Shown here one piece after another: positions 15,559-25,923 of a DNA stretch of 64,000 bases. Position 1 is the first letter of the stretch. The number at the start of each line of letters is the position of its first letter. The DNA lies in contig NZ_LLZI01000221.1 in assembly GCF_001509485.1 (NCBI RefSeq), positions 62,001-126,000 of the forward strand, read 5' to 3'. Under the pieces are notes generated by a model. It had not been told where the DNA came from, searched no databases, and was given only the letters and a program-made list of their open reading frames with translations. The position numbers and the translations under genes were made by a program. The DNA is from Streptomyces sp. NRRL F-4489 (lineage in GTDB: Bacteria > Actinomycetota > Actinomycetes > Streptomycetales > Streptomycetaceae).

Positions 15559-16314
15559 ATGCCCGCTCGTACGCTCAAGGACAAGGTCGTCGTGGTCGGC
15601 GGCGCCTCCAGGAATCTCGGTGGCCTGATCAGCCGGCAACTTGGCGAACACGGCGCGAAGGTCGTCGTCCACTACAACAGCGACTCCTCGCGCGCCGACG
15701 CCGAGGAGACGGCCGCGGCGGTCAAGCAGGCCGGCGGCGACGCGGTGACCCACCAGGCCGATCTGACGCGGGTGTCCGGCGTCGAGGGGCTCTTCGACGC
15801 GGCCACGGACGCGTTCGGGCGGGTGGACGCGAGTGTGAACACCGCGGGCATGGTCATCAAGAAGCCGGTGACCGAGACCTCCGAGGACGAGTACGACCGG
15901 ATGTTCGCGGTGAACTCCAAGGCCGCCTACTTCATGATGCGCGAGGCCGCCAAACGCATCGACCGGGACGGTTCGATCATCACCGTCGTCACCTCGCTGC
16001 TGGCCGCCTACACCGGCCTGTACTCGGTCTACGCCGGCAGCAAGGCCCCCGTCGAGCACTTCACCCGCGCGCTCTCCAAGGAACTCTTCGGCCGCAACAT
16101 CAACGTCAACACCATCGCTCCCGGCCCGATGGACACCTCGTTCTTCTACCCGGCCGAGACCGACGACTCCGTCGCATACCACAAGTCCTCTTCGATGAAC
16201 GGGGAGTTGACGAAGATCGAGGACATCGCCCCGTGTGTGCTCTTCCTCCTCACGGATGGGTGGTGGCTCAACGGGCAGACGGTCTTCGCCAACGGTGGCT
16301 ATACGACGCGGTGA
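15559..16314 (+). CDS. SDR family oxidoreductase
   Basis: 251 residues, classical SDR length. Start ATG 15559 has GAGGAG 8 bases upstream. The nucleotide motif is GGASRNLGG (variant of TGxxxGxG), followed by HYNSDSSRADAEE, suggesting NADP use. The catalytic set is visible: NTAG, Ser in TVVTSLL, and Y-x3-K in YAGSKAPVEHF. ANGGYTTR at the C terminus resembles the usual LxVDGG end. Preceded by a 190-base gap after the MerR gene; no obvious operator. Substrate unknown. Confidence 0.9.
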   Translation: MPARTLKDKVVVVGGASRNLGGLISRQLGEHGAKVVVHYNSDSSRADAEETAAAVKQAGGDAVTHQADLTRVSGVEGLFDAATDAFGRVDASVNTAGMVIKKPVTETSEDEYDRMFAVNSKAAYFMMREAAKRIDRDGSIITVVTSLLAAYTGLYSVYAGSKAPVEHFTRALSKELFGRNINVNTIAPGPMDTSFFYPAETDDSVAYHKSSSMNGELTKIEDIAPCVLFLLTDGWWLNGQTVFANGGYTTR

Positions 16315-16332
16315 GGGCCGGTGCGGGCCGGT

Positions 16333-16369
16333 GCGGGCCGCCTGGGGCTGGTTGACCCGGGCGGCCCGC
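16333..16369. terminator. Strong hairpin between convergent genes
   Basis: GCGGGCCGCC (16333-16342) pairs perfectly with GGCGGCCCGC (16360-16369), a 10-bp stem and 17-base loop. It lies between the SDR gene ending 16314 and the hydrolase gene ending 16382, so it can terminate both. No T tract. Confidence 0.6.
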
Positions 16370-16381
16370 GCGCGTGCCTGG

Positions 16382-17269
16382 TCAGGCCGTCCCCGCGGCC
16401 CGGTGCAGCAGGGTCGTGAGGATCGGCTCGGTGTGCGTCCAGAGCAGGGCGCCGCCGGCTTCCGGGATCAGATGGCGGCGGGCGCCGGGGATGCGGGTGG
16501 TGAGGAAGGCGCCGTGGTCGGGGGAGTGGCTGGTGTCATGCGCGCCGTACCAGAGGTCCACCGGGACGGCGATCCGGTCGAGGGCGAACGGCCAGCGGCT
16601 CATGGCCAGTACGGTGTCGCGGGCGTATCCGGCCGCCGCCCCCTGGGCGAAGCCCTCGTCCAGCGCGCGGCGGTAGGCGGCCGCGAAGGGCGGCTCGCGG
16701 TAGACGGCGAGGTCGCAGTCCGGGCTGTTCCCGTGCACCAGCCGCGCCATCGCGTCCGCCGTGAAACCCGCGAAGAACTCCTCGGCGCCGCCCGGGTCGG
16801 CGGCCGTTCGCTCGACCAGTCCCCGTACCTCGGCCGGGAGGGCGCCGGCGAACTCCGGTGCGGCGATCTCGTCGGCACCCGAGACCACCGCCACCGCGCC
16901 GACCGCGCCCGCCGCCGCACAGGCCAACGCGAACGGCGCACCCTGCGAGTTGCCGATCACCGGCGGGCGGCCCAGGCCGCGCGCCGCCGCCAGCCGGCCG
17001 ATATCGGCGGCGAAGTCCGCGAACGTGCGCCCGGGCAGTGGCGAGGAGGCTCCGAGGCCCGGCCGGTCCACGGACACCAGCCGTACGCCGAGCGCCGCGA
17101 CCGCGTCCGGGCCGCACCCCAGCCACCGGCTCGTCGCCGCACCGGGACACAGCAGGACCGGGATGCCGTCCTCCGGCCCCCACTCGGCCCAGGCGAGCAA
17201 CCGCCCGTCGGGCAAGGGCGTTTCACCGAGGCGGGCGGGGGCGGTGACACAACTGTTCATGATCGTCAT
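16382..17269 (-). CDS. Alpha/beta hydrolase
   Basis: About 295 residues from ATG 17269; ATG 17260 or 17296 are alternatives because no ribosome site decides. The fold shows LLCPGAATSRW near the oxyanion hole, VDRPGLGASSP after strand 4, nucleophile Ser in IGNSQGAPF, a likely acid in YGAHDTSHSPDH, and the C-terminal His region IPEAGGALLWTH, which lacks the usual GH and may use His in LLWTH. Cytoplasmic, no signal peptide. The TetR/MarR-type neighbours typical of esterases are absent. Substrate unknown. Confidence 0.83.
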   Translation of the reverse strand: MTIMNSCVTAPARLGETPLPDGRLLAWAEWGPEDGIPVLLCPGAATSRWLGCGPDAVAALGVRLVSVDRPGLGASSPLPGRTFADFAADIGRLAAARGLGRPPVIGNSQGAPFALACAAAGAVGAVAVVSGADEIAAPEFAGALPAEVRGLVERTAADPGGAEEFFAGFTADAMARLVHGNSPDCDLAVYREPPFAAAYRRALDEGFAQGAAAGYARDTVLAMSRWPFALDRIAVPVDLWYGAHDTSHSPDHGAFLTTRIPGARRHLIPEAGGALLWTHTEPILTTLLHRAAGTA

Positions 17270-17395
17270 GATGCGGACCGGGCGGGGCGGCCGCACGGCA
17301 ATTTCCGCTCGACGCGGGCCGGTGGCCGGGGGCCGGTGCCGCCCGGTGCTGGGGGTCCGGGCCGCCTGGCCCGCGCCTCGGCGGCCCGTTCGCCG

Positions 17396-17872
17396 TCAGG
17401 CTTCCGGGGGCCGGCCTTCCGGCGTACCGGGGGCGCGCCCTCCGTACACGCTCAGTCCGTAGAGGGCCAGGACGTCCAGCGCGATGATCAGCACGGACCA
17501 CACCGGGTACGCGGGGATGAAGAACATCTGGGCGAAGGCGTTCAGACCCAGCACCACGACCCCGAACCAGCGGGCCGCTTCCGAACCCCTCGACAGCACG
17601 CCGACCGCCGCCGCGGCCTGGAGGACGGCCAGGGCGAGCATCAGCCAGCCGAAGGACCGCAGATCGCCCAGCACGAGTTGGACGTTGCCCACGAAGACAT
17701 GGGAGTTGGCGATCGCCGCGATGCCGTCGAGGCCGTTGAAGAGCGCCAGCAGGGCCAGCATCACCCCGGCGAACATCACCAGACCGTGGCGCTGGTGCCC
17801 CGCGGTCGGTGCGGCCGCTCTCCCGTAGCCCGGGTGGGGTGTGCCGGACGGATGCCCGGTCGCTGAAGTCAT
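17396..17872 (-). CDS. DUF7144-family membrane protein
   Basis: 158 residues with four predicted membrane helices: VMFAGVMLALLALFNGLDGI, an AIANSHVF turn, SFGWLMLALAVLQAAAAVGVL, WFGVVVLGLNAFAQMFFIP, and VWSVLIIALDVLALYGL. The order and PAYPVWS motif are those of the small actinobacterial DUF7144 family. Start ATG 17872 follows GGAGG. N-terminal 30 residues are hydrophilic, Gly/His-rich. No function is established for the family. Confidence 0.8.
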   Translation of the reverse strand: MTSATGHPSGTPHPGYGRAAAPTAGHQRHGLVMFAGVMLALLALFNGLDGIAAIANSHVFVGNVQLVLGDLRSFGWLMLALAVLQAAAAVGVLSRGSEAARWFGVVVLGLNAFAQMFFIPAYPVWSVLIIALDVLALYGLSVYGGRAPGTPEGRPPEA

Positions 17873-18149
17873 GGGAACCTCCCTGGTCGGGGACGCGGTT
17901 GAGGGATGTGCGGTCGAGGGTTGCGCCGCGGCCGGCGCGTGGTCGGCCGAGCGGGGCAAGCCGAGCGGGGCCGGGCAGCAGCAGCCGCGCGAGCGGCCGT
18001 GCCAACGGGCACGCAGCGCCGGGCGCCGGCCGGGCCGTCCGGCCGCCACCTGGGCGGCGCCGGGCGCAGGCTCCGCGCGCCGCGCCGCACGGACCGCCGG
18101 CCCTCATTTCAGCCTGGCAGGGACGGTTCCGGGCCGCCACCGCTTCCGT

Positions 18150-18725
18150 TCACTGCTGGTGGTGCCGCCAGCGGTCGTCGGCCTCGGCCCATTCCTTCTC
18201 CCACTGGGCGTAGCGCCGCCGGTTCAGCAGCCGGACGCCGGCCCGGTGCGCGCCGAACACCAGCAGCCCGGTGCCGGTCGCGGCCACGCTGCCGGCCACC
18301 ACGCTCTCGGCCAGCGAGTCCGCGGGATTGCCGGGGTCCCGTACCAGCGCCCCGCCGCGGTCCAGCCAGACGGTCGTCCGGTCCCCGACGTGCACCCCCG
18401 TCGGCACCGTCGTCTCGCCGGACCGTACGGAGTGGTCGGCGGCGGTCCAGCGGACCACGGCCTGCACCCGGCCGCCCGCGCCGTTCCCGCTGTCGACGCC
18501 GATCCGGGCCGCGGGTTCCTTCGCCACCACGGCCGACACGGAGTGCCAGCCGGCGCTCTGGCGGTGCGCCGCCGCGTCCACCGCGTCCGCGGTCAGTACG
18601 CCCGCGGCCGGGGCCGACACGGCGATCAACACCCCCGCGACCAGGGCCATCCACGACTGGGCCACATCCGTCCCCCGCCGCAGCGGACCGCGCCGCCAGG
18701 GCGGACGGAGCTTCCCGAAAGGCAT
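18150..18725 (-). CDS. Rv1733c-family membrane protein
   Basis: 191 residues with two membrane helices (about 23-46 and 148-165) flanking an extracytoplasmic domain of about 100 residues. This layout, with a proline/arginine N-terminal PPWRRGPLRRGTD segment and an extracytoplasmic HVGDRTTVWLDRGG stretch, is that of the Rv1733c proteins, many paralogues of which occur in Streptomyces. The C terminus is charged (QWEKEWAEADDRW). Start ATG 18725 follows GAAGGGGG. Function unknown. It is transcribed away from the parS/FtsH side. Confidence 0.8.
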   Translation of the reverse strand: MPFGKLRPPWRRGPLRRGTDVAQSWMALVAGVLIAVSAPAAGVLTADAVDAAAHRQSAGWHSVSAVVAKEPAARIGVDSGNGAGGRVQAVVRWTAADHSVRSGETTVPTGVHVGDRTTVWLDRGGALVRDPGNPADSLAESVVAGSVAATGTGLLVFGAHRAGVRLLNRRRYAQWEKEWAEADDRWRHHQQ

Positions 18726-18830
18726 CACGCACGCACCCCCTTCGCCTGCACTTCGAGCGTCGCACACCTCGCCGTCCGCTCCCACGCCAAGGCCATGCGA
18801 CTTCGAGCGCCGGGACCCCAGGACGGCCGT

Positions 18831-18844
18831 GTTTCACGTGAAAC
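18831..18844. promoter_or_regulatory. parS: parS site (ParB-binding), copy 1
   Basis: GTTTCACGTGAAAC, a perfect 14-bp palindrome identical to the Streptomyces parS consensus. ParB loads here to segregate the oriC region with ParA and to recruit SMC. The second perfect copy starts 78 bases downstream. Confidence 0.93.
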
Positions 18845-18876
18845 GAGGCGGCAGTGTGTCCCAACCAGGCGGCGGT

Positions 18877-18890
18877 GTTTCACAACGAGG
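18877..18890. promoter_or_regulatory. Degenerate parS-like half site
   Basis: GTTTCACAACGAGG keeps the left arm GTTTCAC of parS but not the right arm (8 of 14 positions match). It lies between the two perfect copies, within similar flanking GGCGGTG sequence, suggesting a duplicated and decayed site. Confidence 0.45.
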
Positions 18891-18908
18891 CGGCGGTGAG
18901 CCGGCGGT

Positions 18909-18922
18909 GTTTCACGTGAAAC
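18909..18922. promoter_or_regulatory. parS: parS site (ParB-binding), copy 2
   Basis: A second perfect GTTTCACGTGAAAC palindrome. It is preceded by the same GGCGGTG sequence seen before the degenerate copy at 18877. It lies 140 bases before the FtsH paralogue start. Confidence 0.93.
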
Positions 18923-19061
18923 ATCGCCCCACCCCCCAACGAACACCGGCCCCGAACCCGCAAGCATCGGCTCCTGCCCGCCGAACACCGCCCGCGCCCC
19001 CACCGCCCTGCGGAACCCGCCCCGAGCGCGGATGGTGGAAGGAGAACCTTCAGGAGCCATC

Positions 19062-21116
<2,055 letters not shown>

Positions 21117-21125
21117 GGCCGCCCC

Positions 21126-22271
21126 TCAGAGGCGCTGACGGCCGCCGCCGGGTGCGGGCTGTGCGGGGCGTCCGGCCCCCGGCGGGTCCGCGTACCGCAG
21201 CAACGCGCCCGCCCCGTCCCGCAGCCGGAGCCGCCGTTCCGGTACGAGGACCAGCTCCGCGCCCGTCCCCACCAGCGCCCGGGCCAGGGCGGCGTCCGCG
21301 CGTTCCCGGCGCACCGGCCCGACCCCGTACGACCGTAGCTCGCCCTCGGTCAGCGCCAGTTGGGCCGGCTCCGGGCCCACCCACAGGGCGGCGGGCGGCT
21401 CGCGGCGTTCGTTGACGAAGAGCGCGGCGGCCTGGCCCCGCTGGAGCGCCGCGATGGTGGCCGGCAGCCCCTCGGCGGCCGCCCCGCGCTGGGCCCGCTG
21501 GGCCAGGAAGGCGTCCAGCAGGGCCTCGTCGTGGGCCGCCAGCCGGCCGTTGAACAGGCCGTCCAGCCGGTGTTCCAGCAGCGCCCGGCCCGGCCGCGGC
21601 GCTCCGCCCGGCCCCACGGCGGTCAGCCGCCCGCGCAGCCGCGCCGGGAGCCGGCGGGCGAGGATGCCCCGGGCCCAGGTGTCACCGGCCAGCACCAGGG
21701 CGTCCGCACCGATCCGGTCGGCCTGCGCCGCGAGCCGCCGCCCGAACCGCTCGGCGGCGCGCGGCCAGTCGGCGACCGGGACCCGCTCGTCGCACCGTTC
21801 GCCGGGCGCCACCTTCGTCAGCGGCCACCTGCCCGCCTCGGACTCCACCCGGACCGTGCCGCCGGCGTCCGTCGTGTGGCGCCCCGAGTAGTGGACGTAG
21901 ACGGCCACGTACGGGATCTCGGGCGCGTGCTGGGCGATCAGCGGCATGGTGTCCGGCAGCGCGCCGAAGTGCGCGGAGTCCCGGACGGGCGGATCCGGCA
22001 GTTCCCCCTGGAGCACGAGTGCGCCGTGGGCGGTGAACAGCGCCTGGCCGTGCAGCCCCGGCACGTCGGCGTCGCTGCCCACCGTGCCGGCCACCGCCGC
22101 GATCGAGTTCTCGTCGGCGCCCTCGGCCAGTAGGACGTTGCGCAGCCGCCGCCAGCGCAGCGCCAGGGCCGCGTCCGGGTCGCCCTGGGCGCCGGCCCGC
22201 GAGGTGTCCACGTAGACGGACGCGAACGGGCCCGGCTGTTTGTAGAGCGGTTCCAGGAAGGACAGTCGCAT
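21126..22271 (-). CDS. baeRF2-domain protein (Rv2629-like, release-factor fold)
   Basis: 381 residues. The N terminus MRLSFLEPLYKQPGPFASVYVDTSR and the YVAVYVHYSGRHTTDA centre are those of bacterial archaeo-eukaryotic release-factor family 2 proteins, to which mycobacterial Rv2629 belongs. Such proteins share the eRF1/Dom34-like fold and are thought to act on ribosomes or peptidyl-tRNA under stress. C-terminal residues ALFVNERREPPAALWVG and ELVLVPERRLRLRDGAGALLRY resemble the eRF1 domain 3. Start ATG 22271 follows GGTGGTGG. It ends 9 bases from the convergent FtsH gene. Exact activity is unknown. Confidence 0.8.
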   Translation of the reverse strand: MRLSFLEPLYKQPGPFASVYVDTSRAGAQGDPDAALALRWRRLRNVLLAEGADENSIAAVAGTVGSDADVPGLHGQALFTAHGALVLQGELPDPPVRDSAHFGALPDTMPLIAQHAPEIPYVAVYVHYSGRHTTDAGGTVRVESEAGRWPLTKVAPGERCDERVPVADWPRAAERFGRRLAAQADRIGADALVLAGDTWARGILARRLPARLRGRLTAVGPGGAPRPGRALLEHRLDGLFNGRLAAHDEALLDAFLAQRAQRGAAAEGLPATIAALQRGQAAALFVNERREPPAALWVGPEPAQLALTEGELRSYGVGPVRRERADAALARALVGTGAELVLVPERRLRLRDGAGALLRYADPPGAGRPAQPAPGGGRQRL

Positions 22272-22541
22272 CGCCACCACCAGGACGGCCCGCGGGCGTA
22301 GCGGCCCGCCGGGCACGGTCCCACCGGTCCCGCGCACGGGGGCCGCCGCCCCTCCCCTCCAGCATGCGCCTGTCCGGCCCGCGGCGAGTGAGAATCGAGG
22401 GGAGGGCGGTTGCGCGAAAGTGGCCCTCGACCGCCCCGCCCGAGCCGGTCTTCGGCGGGGTCCGACGGTGGCCCTCGGCAAGGCCGGACGGCGGCCCACG
22501 GCAGGGCCCGCGCCCGCCCCGAGCTGGGAAGGTGACGCCCG

Positions 22542-23057
22542 ATGATGTTCTGGTACGGCCACGGCGGCGGGGGCTGGGGGTGGCTCGCCGCCATGATCGG
22601 CATGGTGCTGTTCTGGGCATTGGTGATCACGGTCGGCATTCTGGTGTTCCGCGCCCTGGCGCGTCCGGGGCCGCCCGTTGGCGACGAACAGGCCCGCCGC
22701 TTCCCGGGATGGCACCCCGGGACCCAGCCCGGCACCCCGGCGGCCGGACCGCCCGGCCCCGAGCAGATCCTCGCCGAGCGCTACGCCCGCGGCGAGATCG
22801 AGGACGAGGAGTACCACCGGCGCCTGTCCGTCCTCCGTACGTCGTCGCATGGCGGGGCCGGTCACGGCGGGGCGGCGGCGGGACCGGGGGCGCCGGGTGG
22901 GGAGGCCGGACCGGGGCAGGCAGCCGCGCCGAGCGGCCCAGGCGGGCCCGGTGGCCCCGGTAGGCAGGATCGCTGGGGCGGACCCGGTGGAACGGGCGCG
23001 GCGGGCGACCCGGGCGATCCGGGCGGTACGCAGGGCGGCTCACCGCCCCCGGCTTGA
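22542..23057 (+). CDS. SHOCT-domain membrane protein
   Basis: 171 residues. A Gly/Trp-rich N terminus is followed by one membrane helix (about 14-37). Residues 73-97 (EQILAERYARGEIEDEEYHRRLSVL) are a textbook SHOCT domain, a short oligomerisation/scaffold motif. The rest is a Gly/Pro/Ala-rich disordered tail of about 70 residues. Start ATG 22542 follows GGGAAGG. Function unknown; SHOCT proteins are common near stress and secretion genes. Confidence 0.85.
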   Translation: MMFWYGHGGGGWGWLAAMIGMVLFWALVITVGILVFRALARPGPPVGDEQARRFPGWHPGTQPGTPAAGPPGPEQILAERYARGEIEDEEYHRRLSVLRTSSHGGAGHGGAAAGPGAPGGEAGPGQAAAPSGPGGPGGPGRQDRWGGPGGTGAAGDPGDPGGTQGGSPPPA

Positions 23058-23136
23058 GCCTTCCGGAGCCATCCAGGCGCGCCCCACCACCCCGCGTGCC
23101 CGGACGACCCACCCCCCGCCCCAGTTCACCGCATCC

Positions 23137-23718
23137 TCAATGCAACTCCGCCTTGGCCACCACGATGGCCAGCCCGAGCACCAGGTTGACCGCGGCCGAC
23201 ACCAGCACCAGCCGCCGGGACGCCCCGGCCCGGACGGCGGCCGTGGTCCCCCAGCCGATCTGCTCGGCGACGGCGACGGACAGCGCGAACCACGCGGTGC
23301 CGGCCAGATCCAGCCGCAGCAGGGGGCTGATCGCCACGGCGGCGGCCGGGCCCAGCGATGCCTGCGCGATCGGCCACTCATGGCCCGCCACCCGCCGGAC
23401 CGTGGCCCACGACAGCTCCCGGTACGACGCCAGGCCGCCGACCAGGCGGGCGTAGATGTGCGCGGCCCAGAACACCAGCCCGGTGACGAGCAGCAGCACG
23501 ATCAGCCCGAGCCGGGGGAACGGACCGAAGGCGGCGGTCCCGGCCACCACGGACGCCGCTTGCAAGGACCCGTAGACCGCGCCCCCGTAATCGGACCGCC
23601 TGCGCCGGGCCCGCTCCCGGCCATGACCGCCCGCGCCGTTGCGACCCTGGCCGTCCGTCCCGTCGCGGCCCCGTTCCGGGCCGTCCGCACGGCCGTCGGC
23701 GCCGGTGCGACCCGCCAT
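23137..23718 (-). CDS. Polytopic membrane protein of unknown function
   Basis: About 193 residues from ATG 23718. The first 45 residues are Gly/Arg/Asp-rich and charged, followed by five hydrophobic segments: AVYGSLQAASVVAGTAAFG, LIVLLLVTGLVFWAAHIYA, PIAQASLGPAAAVAISPLL, AWFALSVAVAEQIGWGTTAA and LVLVSAAVNLVLGLAIVVA. This small integral membrane protein type is frequent in Streptomyces. I cannot assign a family or role. Confidence 0.7.
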   Translation of the reverse strand: MAGRTGADGRADGPERGRDGTDGQGRNGAGGHGRERARRRRSDYGGAVYGSLQAASVVAGTAAFGPFPRLGLIVLLLVTGLVFWAAHIYARLVGGLASYRELSWATVRRVAGHEWPIAQASLGPAAAVAISPLLRLDLAGTAWFALSVAVAEQIGWGTTAAVRAGASRRLVLVSAAVNLVLGLAIVVAKAELH

Positions 23719-23835
23719 GCACCCCAGGATGGCCGCGCCCACGCCCGTCCGCACGGCGGAGCCCCGGCACCGGCCCGGCACACCCGGGGTACGAGGCCGG
23801 GCAGCGCCGGCACCGCTACCCGCTACGGGCCCCGG

Positions 23836-24333
23836 TCACGGTGACCGGGTGGGCGTGCCCTCCCGGGCGTACTCCGGCGACCACAGCACTTCCGTCGTGA
23901 CGCCCTGGAGGCGGGCGTACCGCACCAGGTGTGCCATGGCGTCCCGTTCGCCATCGGGGGAGCCGTCCCAGACCGCGAGGAGGGTGGCGCAGGAGGCGAT
24001 CAGGCGCTCATCGGCCGCGACGCACTCCACCGGGTCGGCCGGGTCGTACGCCATGAGCCGGACGTGCGCGGAGAGATACAGCAGTTCCCCGGCGGCCGCG
24101 CGGTCGGCCTCCGGGAGCAGCGCGGGCTCGGACTCCTGGGCCGGCAGCACCGCCACCATCGGCACGCCGCTCCTCCGGGCCGCCCGCCCGACCGCCAGCG
24201 GCAGCCCCCGGCCGGCGCGGACCACGACGGTCGCGCCCGGTGGTGCGATCCGCCGGAGCGTTTCCCGCACGTCGTCCTGGAGCAGCTTCAGCGTCGGCGC
24301 GGTGAGATCACTGTGCCCAACGACGGCGATCAC
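23836..24333 (-). CDS. SLOG/Rossmann-like hypothetical protein, 165 aa
   Basis: A compact alpha/beta protein. MIAVVGHSDLTAPTLKLL at the start and VVVRAGRGLPLAVGRAARR resemble the nucleotide-binding start of SLOG (DprA/LOG-like) proteins. ASCATLLAVWDGSPDGERDAMAHLV near the C terminus, ending with an aspartate-glycine turn, fits that superfamily, which binds or cleaves nucleotides and nucleoside conjugates. No strong catalytic motif is certain. It lies between two minus-strand genes, 117 bases upstream of the membrane protein gene. Confidence 0.65.
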   Translation of the reverse strand: MIAVVGHSDLTAPTLKLLQDDVRETLRRIAPPGATVVVRAGRGLPLAVGRAARRSGVPMVAVLPAQESEPALLPEADRAAAGELLYLSAHVRLMAYDPADPVECVAADERLIASCATLLAVWDGSPDGERDAMAHLVRYARLQGVTTEVLWSPEYAREGTPTRSP

Positions 24334-24660
24334 CGCCGGTCAACTCCCCTCGCTTACCTCCACCTTCCCGGATACCTACCCCGGGCAGGCGCCCCCGCGT
24401 GCGTACGGCCGGTGCGGCCGGGAACCCCGACCGCGGCGCACTCACCACACCCTCATGACGACCCCATTACGCACCCAACCGCCCCCACGCGGTCCTCACT
24501 CCGTCACTTCTTCTTCACCCCGTCACGTCTTCCTCACGTGATCACTTCGTTCCGCGTCACGGGACTACCTGGCCGCCTTCGTTACGACACGCCGCGTGAC
24601 TGCCGGCCACTTGGAGTGTGAGTGCCCGGGGCGATACGACGACGCGCGTTGCGGAGCGCG
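24334..24660. other. Intergenic stretch, no gene seen
   Basis: About 327 bases. The left half repeats CGTCAC-type words (several CGTCACTTC, CGTCACGTC and CGTCACGGG) and is richer in T than its surroundings. ACGCGC (24642-24647) can pair with GCGCGT (24656-24661) just after the peptidase E stop, a weak terminator candidate. It must hold the promoter of the SLOG-like gene. Confidence 0.5.
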
Positions 24661-25404
24661 TTACGGAACCGCGGGCAGCCGGCGCGGCTCGATGCGTTCC
24701 TCCACCACCGTGCCGTCGCTGTCCCGGGTGACCAAGTAGGCGCCCTTGCCCGGGACTTCGGTCACCGCCTCGACCAGCTCGGTGCCGCGGTAGACCAGGC
24801 CCACCCCGTCGTCCGTGCAGTGCGCGGACGGTACGGCGCCCTCCGCGACCATCCGGTGGATCAGCGGCCGCCGGCCCGGATCGACGTCGTAGTGCACGCC
24901 GTTGCCGTACGGGAGGAAGCCGAGCGCGTCGGTGAGGGGACGCAGTTCCGGTCCGAACGAGTCGGTCGCGCCACCCTGGAACCAGCAGAGCGACCCCGCG
25001 CTCACCCCGCTCAGTACCACCCCCGCCTCCCAGGCGCGCCGCATGACGCGGTCCAATCCGTGGACCCGCCACACGGCCAGCAGATTGGCCACCGAGCCGC
25101 CCATCACCCAGATCACGTCCTGGTCGAGAACGGTGCCCTCCACGTCCTCGACATTGGGCATGGGGAACAGATGCAGCGGTGTCAGATCGAATCCCGCCAC
25201 TCTGGCGGCCTCGGTCATCCGGGAGGTGAAGTGCTCGGCATCCCCGATGGCGGTGCCGACGTACAGCACGCGGGGGCGCCGGCCGTGCGCACCGGAGAGC
25301 TCGACCGCATGGTGCACCAGGGAGTTGAACGTCACCATGGTGCGGCCCCCCGCGCGGTGCCCTCCGGACGTGGCGAGGATGGTGGGTTCGGGTCGGGTCG
25401 TCAT
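24661..25404 (-). CDS. pepE: Peptidase E-like serine peptidase (family S51)
   Basis: 247 residues. Family S51 peptidases cleave Asp-X dipeptides (peptidase E) or cyanophycin. The nucleophile is Ser135 in SGVSAGSLCW, the family GxSAG elbow; WVMGGSVANLLAVW and DGVGLVYRG are the other conserved blocks. A possible catalytic His lies in HYDVDPGRRPL. Start ATG 25404 has AGGG 8 bases upstream; ATG 25410 is also possible. Cytoplasmic, no signal peptide. Across the gap, on the plus strand, is a RecA-NDp-like promoter. Confidence 0.85.
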   Translation of the reverse strand: MTTRPEPTILATSGGHRAGGRTMVTFNSLVHHAVELSGAHGRRPRVLYVGTAIGDAEHFTSRMTEAARVAGFDLTPLHLFPMPNVEDVEGTVLDQDVIWVMGGSVANLLAVWRVHGLDRVMRRAWEAGVVLSGVSAGSLCWFQGGATDSFGPELRPLTDALGFLPYGNGVHYDVDPGRRPLIHRMVAEGAVPSAHCTDDGVGLVYRGTELVEAVTEVPGKGAYLVTRDSDGTVVEERIEPRRLPAVP

Positions 25405-25923
25405 GGTCATGACCCTATATCCGGCGCGCGGATCACGGCGGGGCCGACCCAACTCCCGGCGCGGGCGCGGGCATCGGAGCGGCATTGTCAGTGGCTGCCG
25501 TTACGGTGGCAGGCAGATGAATTCAGGGAGAGGAATTCCGGCAGACGGGTTCCAGCGGACAGATCCCGGCAGAGGGATGCGGGCGGGCAAGGGAGGGCGA
25601 GAGCCATGGCGGGTCGCGGGGACGTCGAGGCGCTGCGAGCACCGGGTGCAACGCCAATGAGCTGGGCTGGCTGATGAACGACGCCGATCCGGACCGCCGG
25701 GATGACGGGGGAACCGGACCCCTGTGCGGGGATGTTCGGCTGAGGGGTGGGGCGCCTCAGCGGCAGTCCGGTGGCGCGAGGGGACGGTGCGGCGGACGAG
25801 GGCCGGGAAGCGGCTGTGGGGCCGGAGGCCGTCGCCTACCCTGGCGGGCGCAACCCACCGTGATGCTGCGGGCGGGCCGCGCTCCCCGCGTGGAGTGGAA
25901 GCGACGATCCCTGGGAGAGCAAC
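25405..25923. other. Long intergenic region between peptidase E and the Trypco1 gene
   Basis: About 519 bases. Apart from the RecA-NDp/PafBC-like element at 25485 I see only short, low-complexity reading frames (47 and 22 codons starting at 25517 and 25606) without family features. The plus-strand transcript from that element would have a leader of about 400 bases before the Trypco1 gene. Confidence 0.5.
25485..25507 (+). promoter_or_regulatory. RecA-NDp/PafBC-type DNA-damage promoter element
   Basis: TTGTCAGTG (25485-25493), 8 bases, then TACGGT (25502-25507). This fits the actinobacterial consensus TTGTCRGTG-N8-TANNNT at every fixed position. Such elements are activated by PafBC after DNA damage. 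The nearest plus-strand gene is the Trypco1 protein at 25924. Confidence 0.6.

Larger units (their letters stand above)
18726..19061. other. Intergenic centromere-like region holding the parS cluster
   Basis: This 336-base gap between divergent genes has no coding sequence. It holds two perfect parS sites and one degenerate copy, embedded in short GGCGGCGGTG-type repeats, and must also contain the promoters for the Rv1733c-like gene and the FtsH paralogue. Confidence 0.7.

Noticed and set aside
18831..18922. Replication origin at the parS cluster
   Set aside because: No cluster of DnaA boxes (TTGTCCACA-like) and no dnaA/dnaN genes are in the window, so parS alone is reported.
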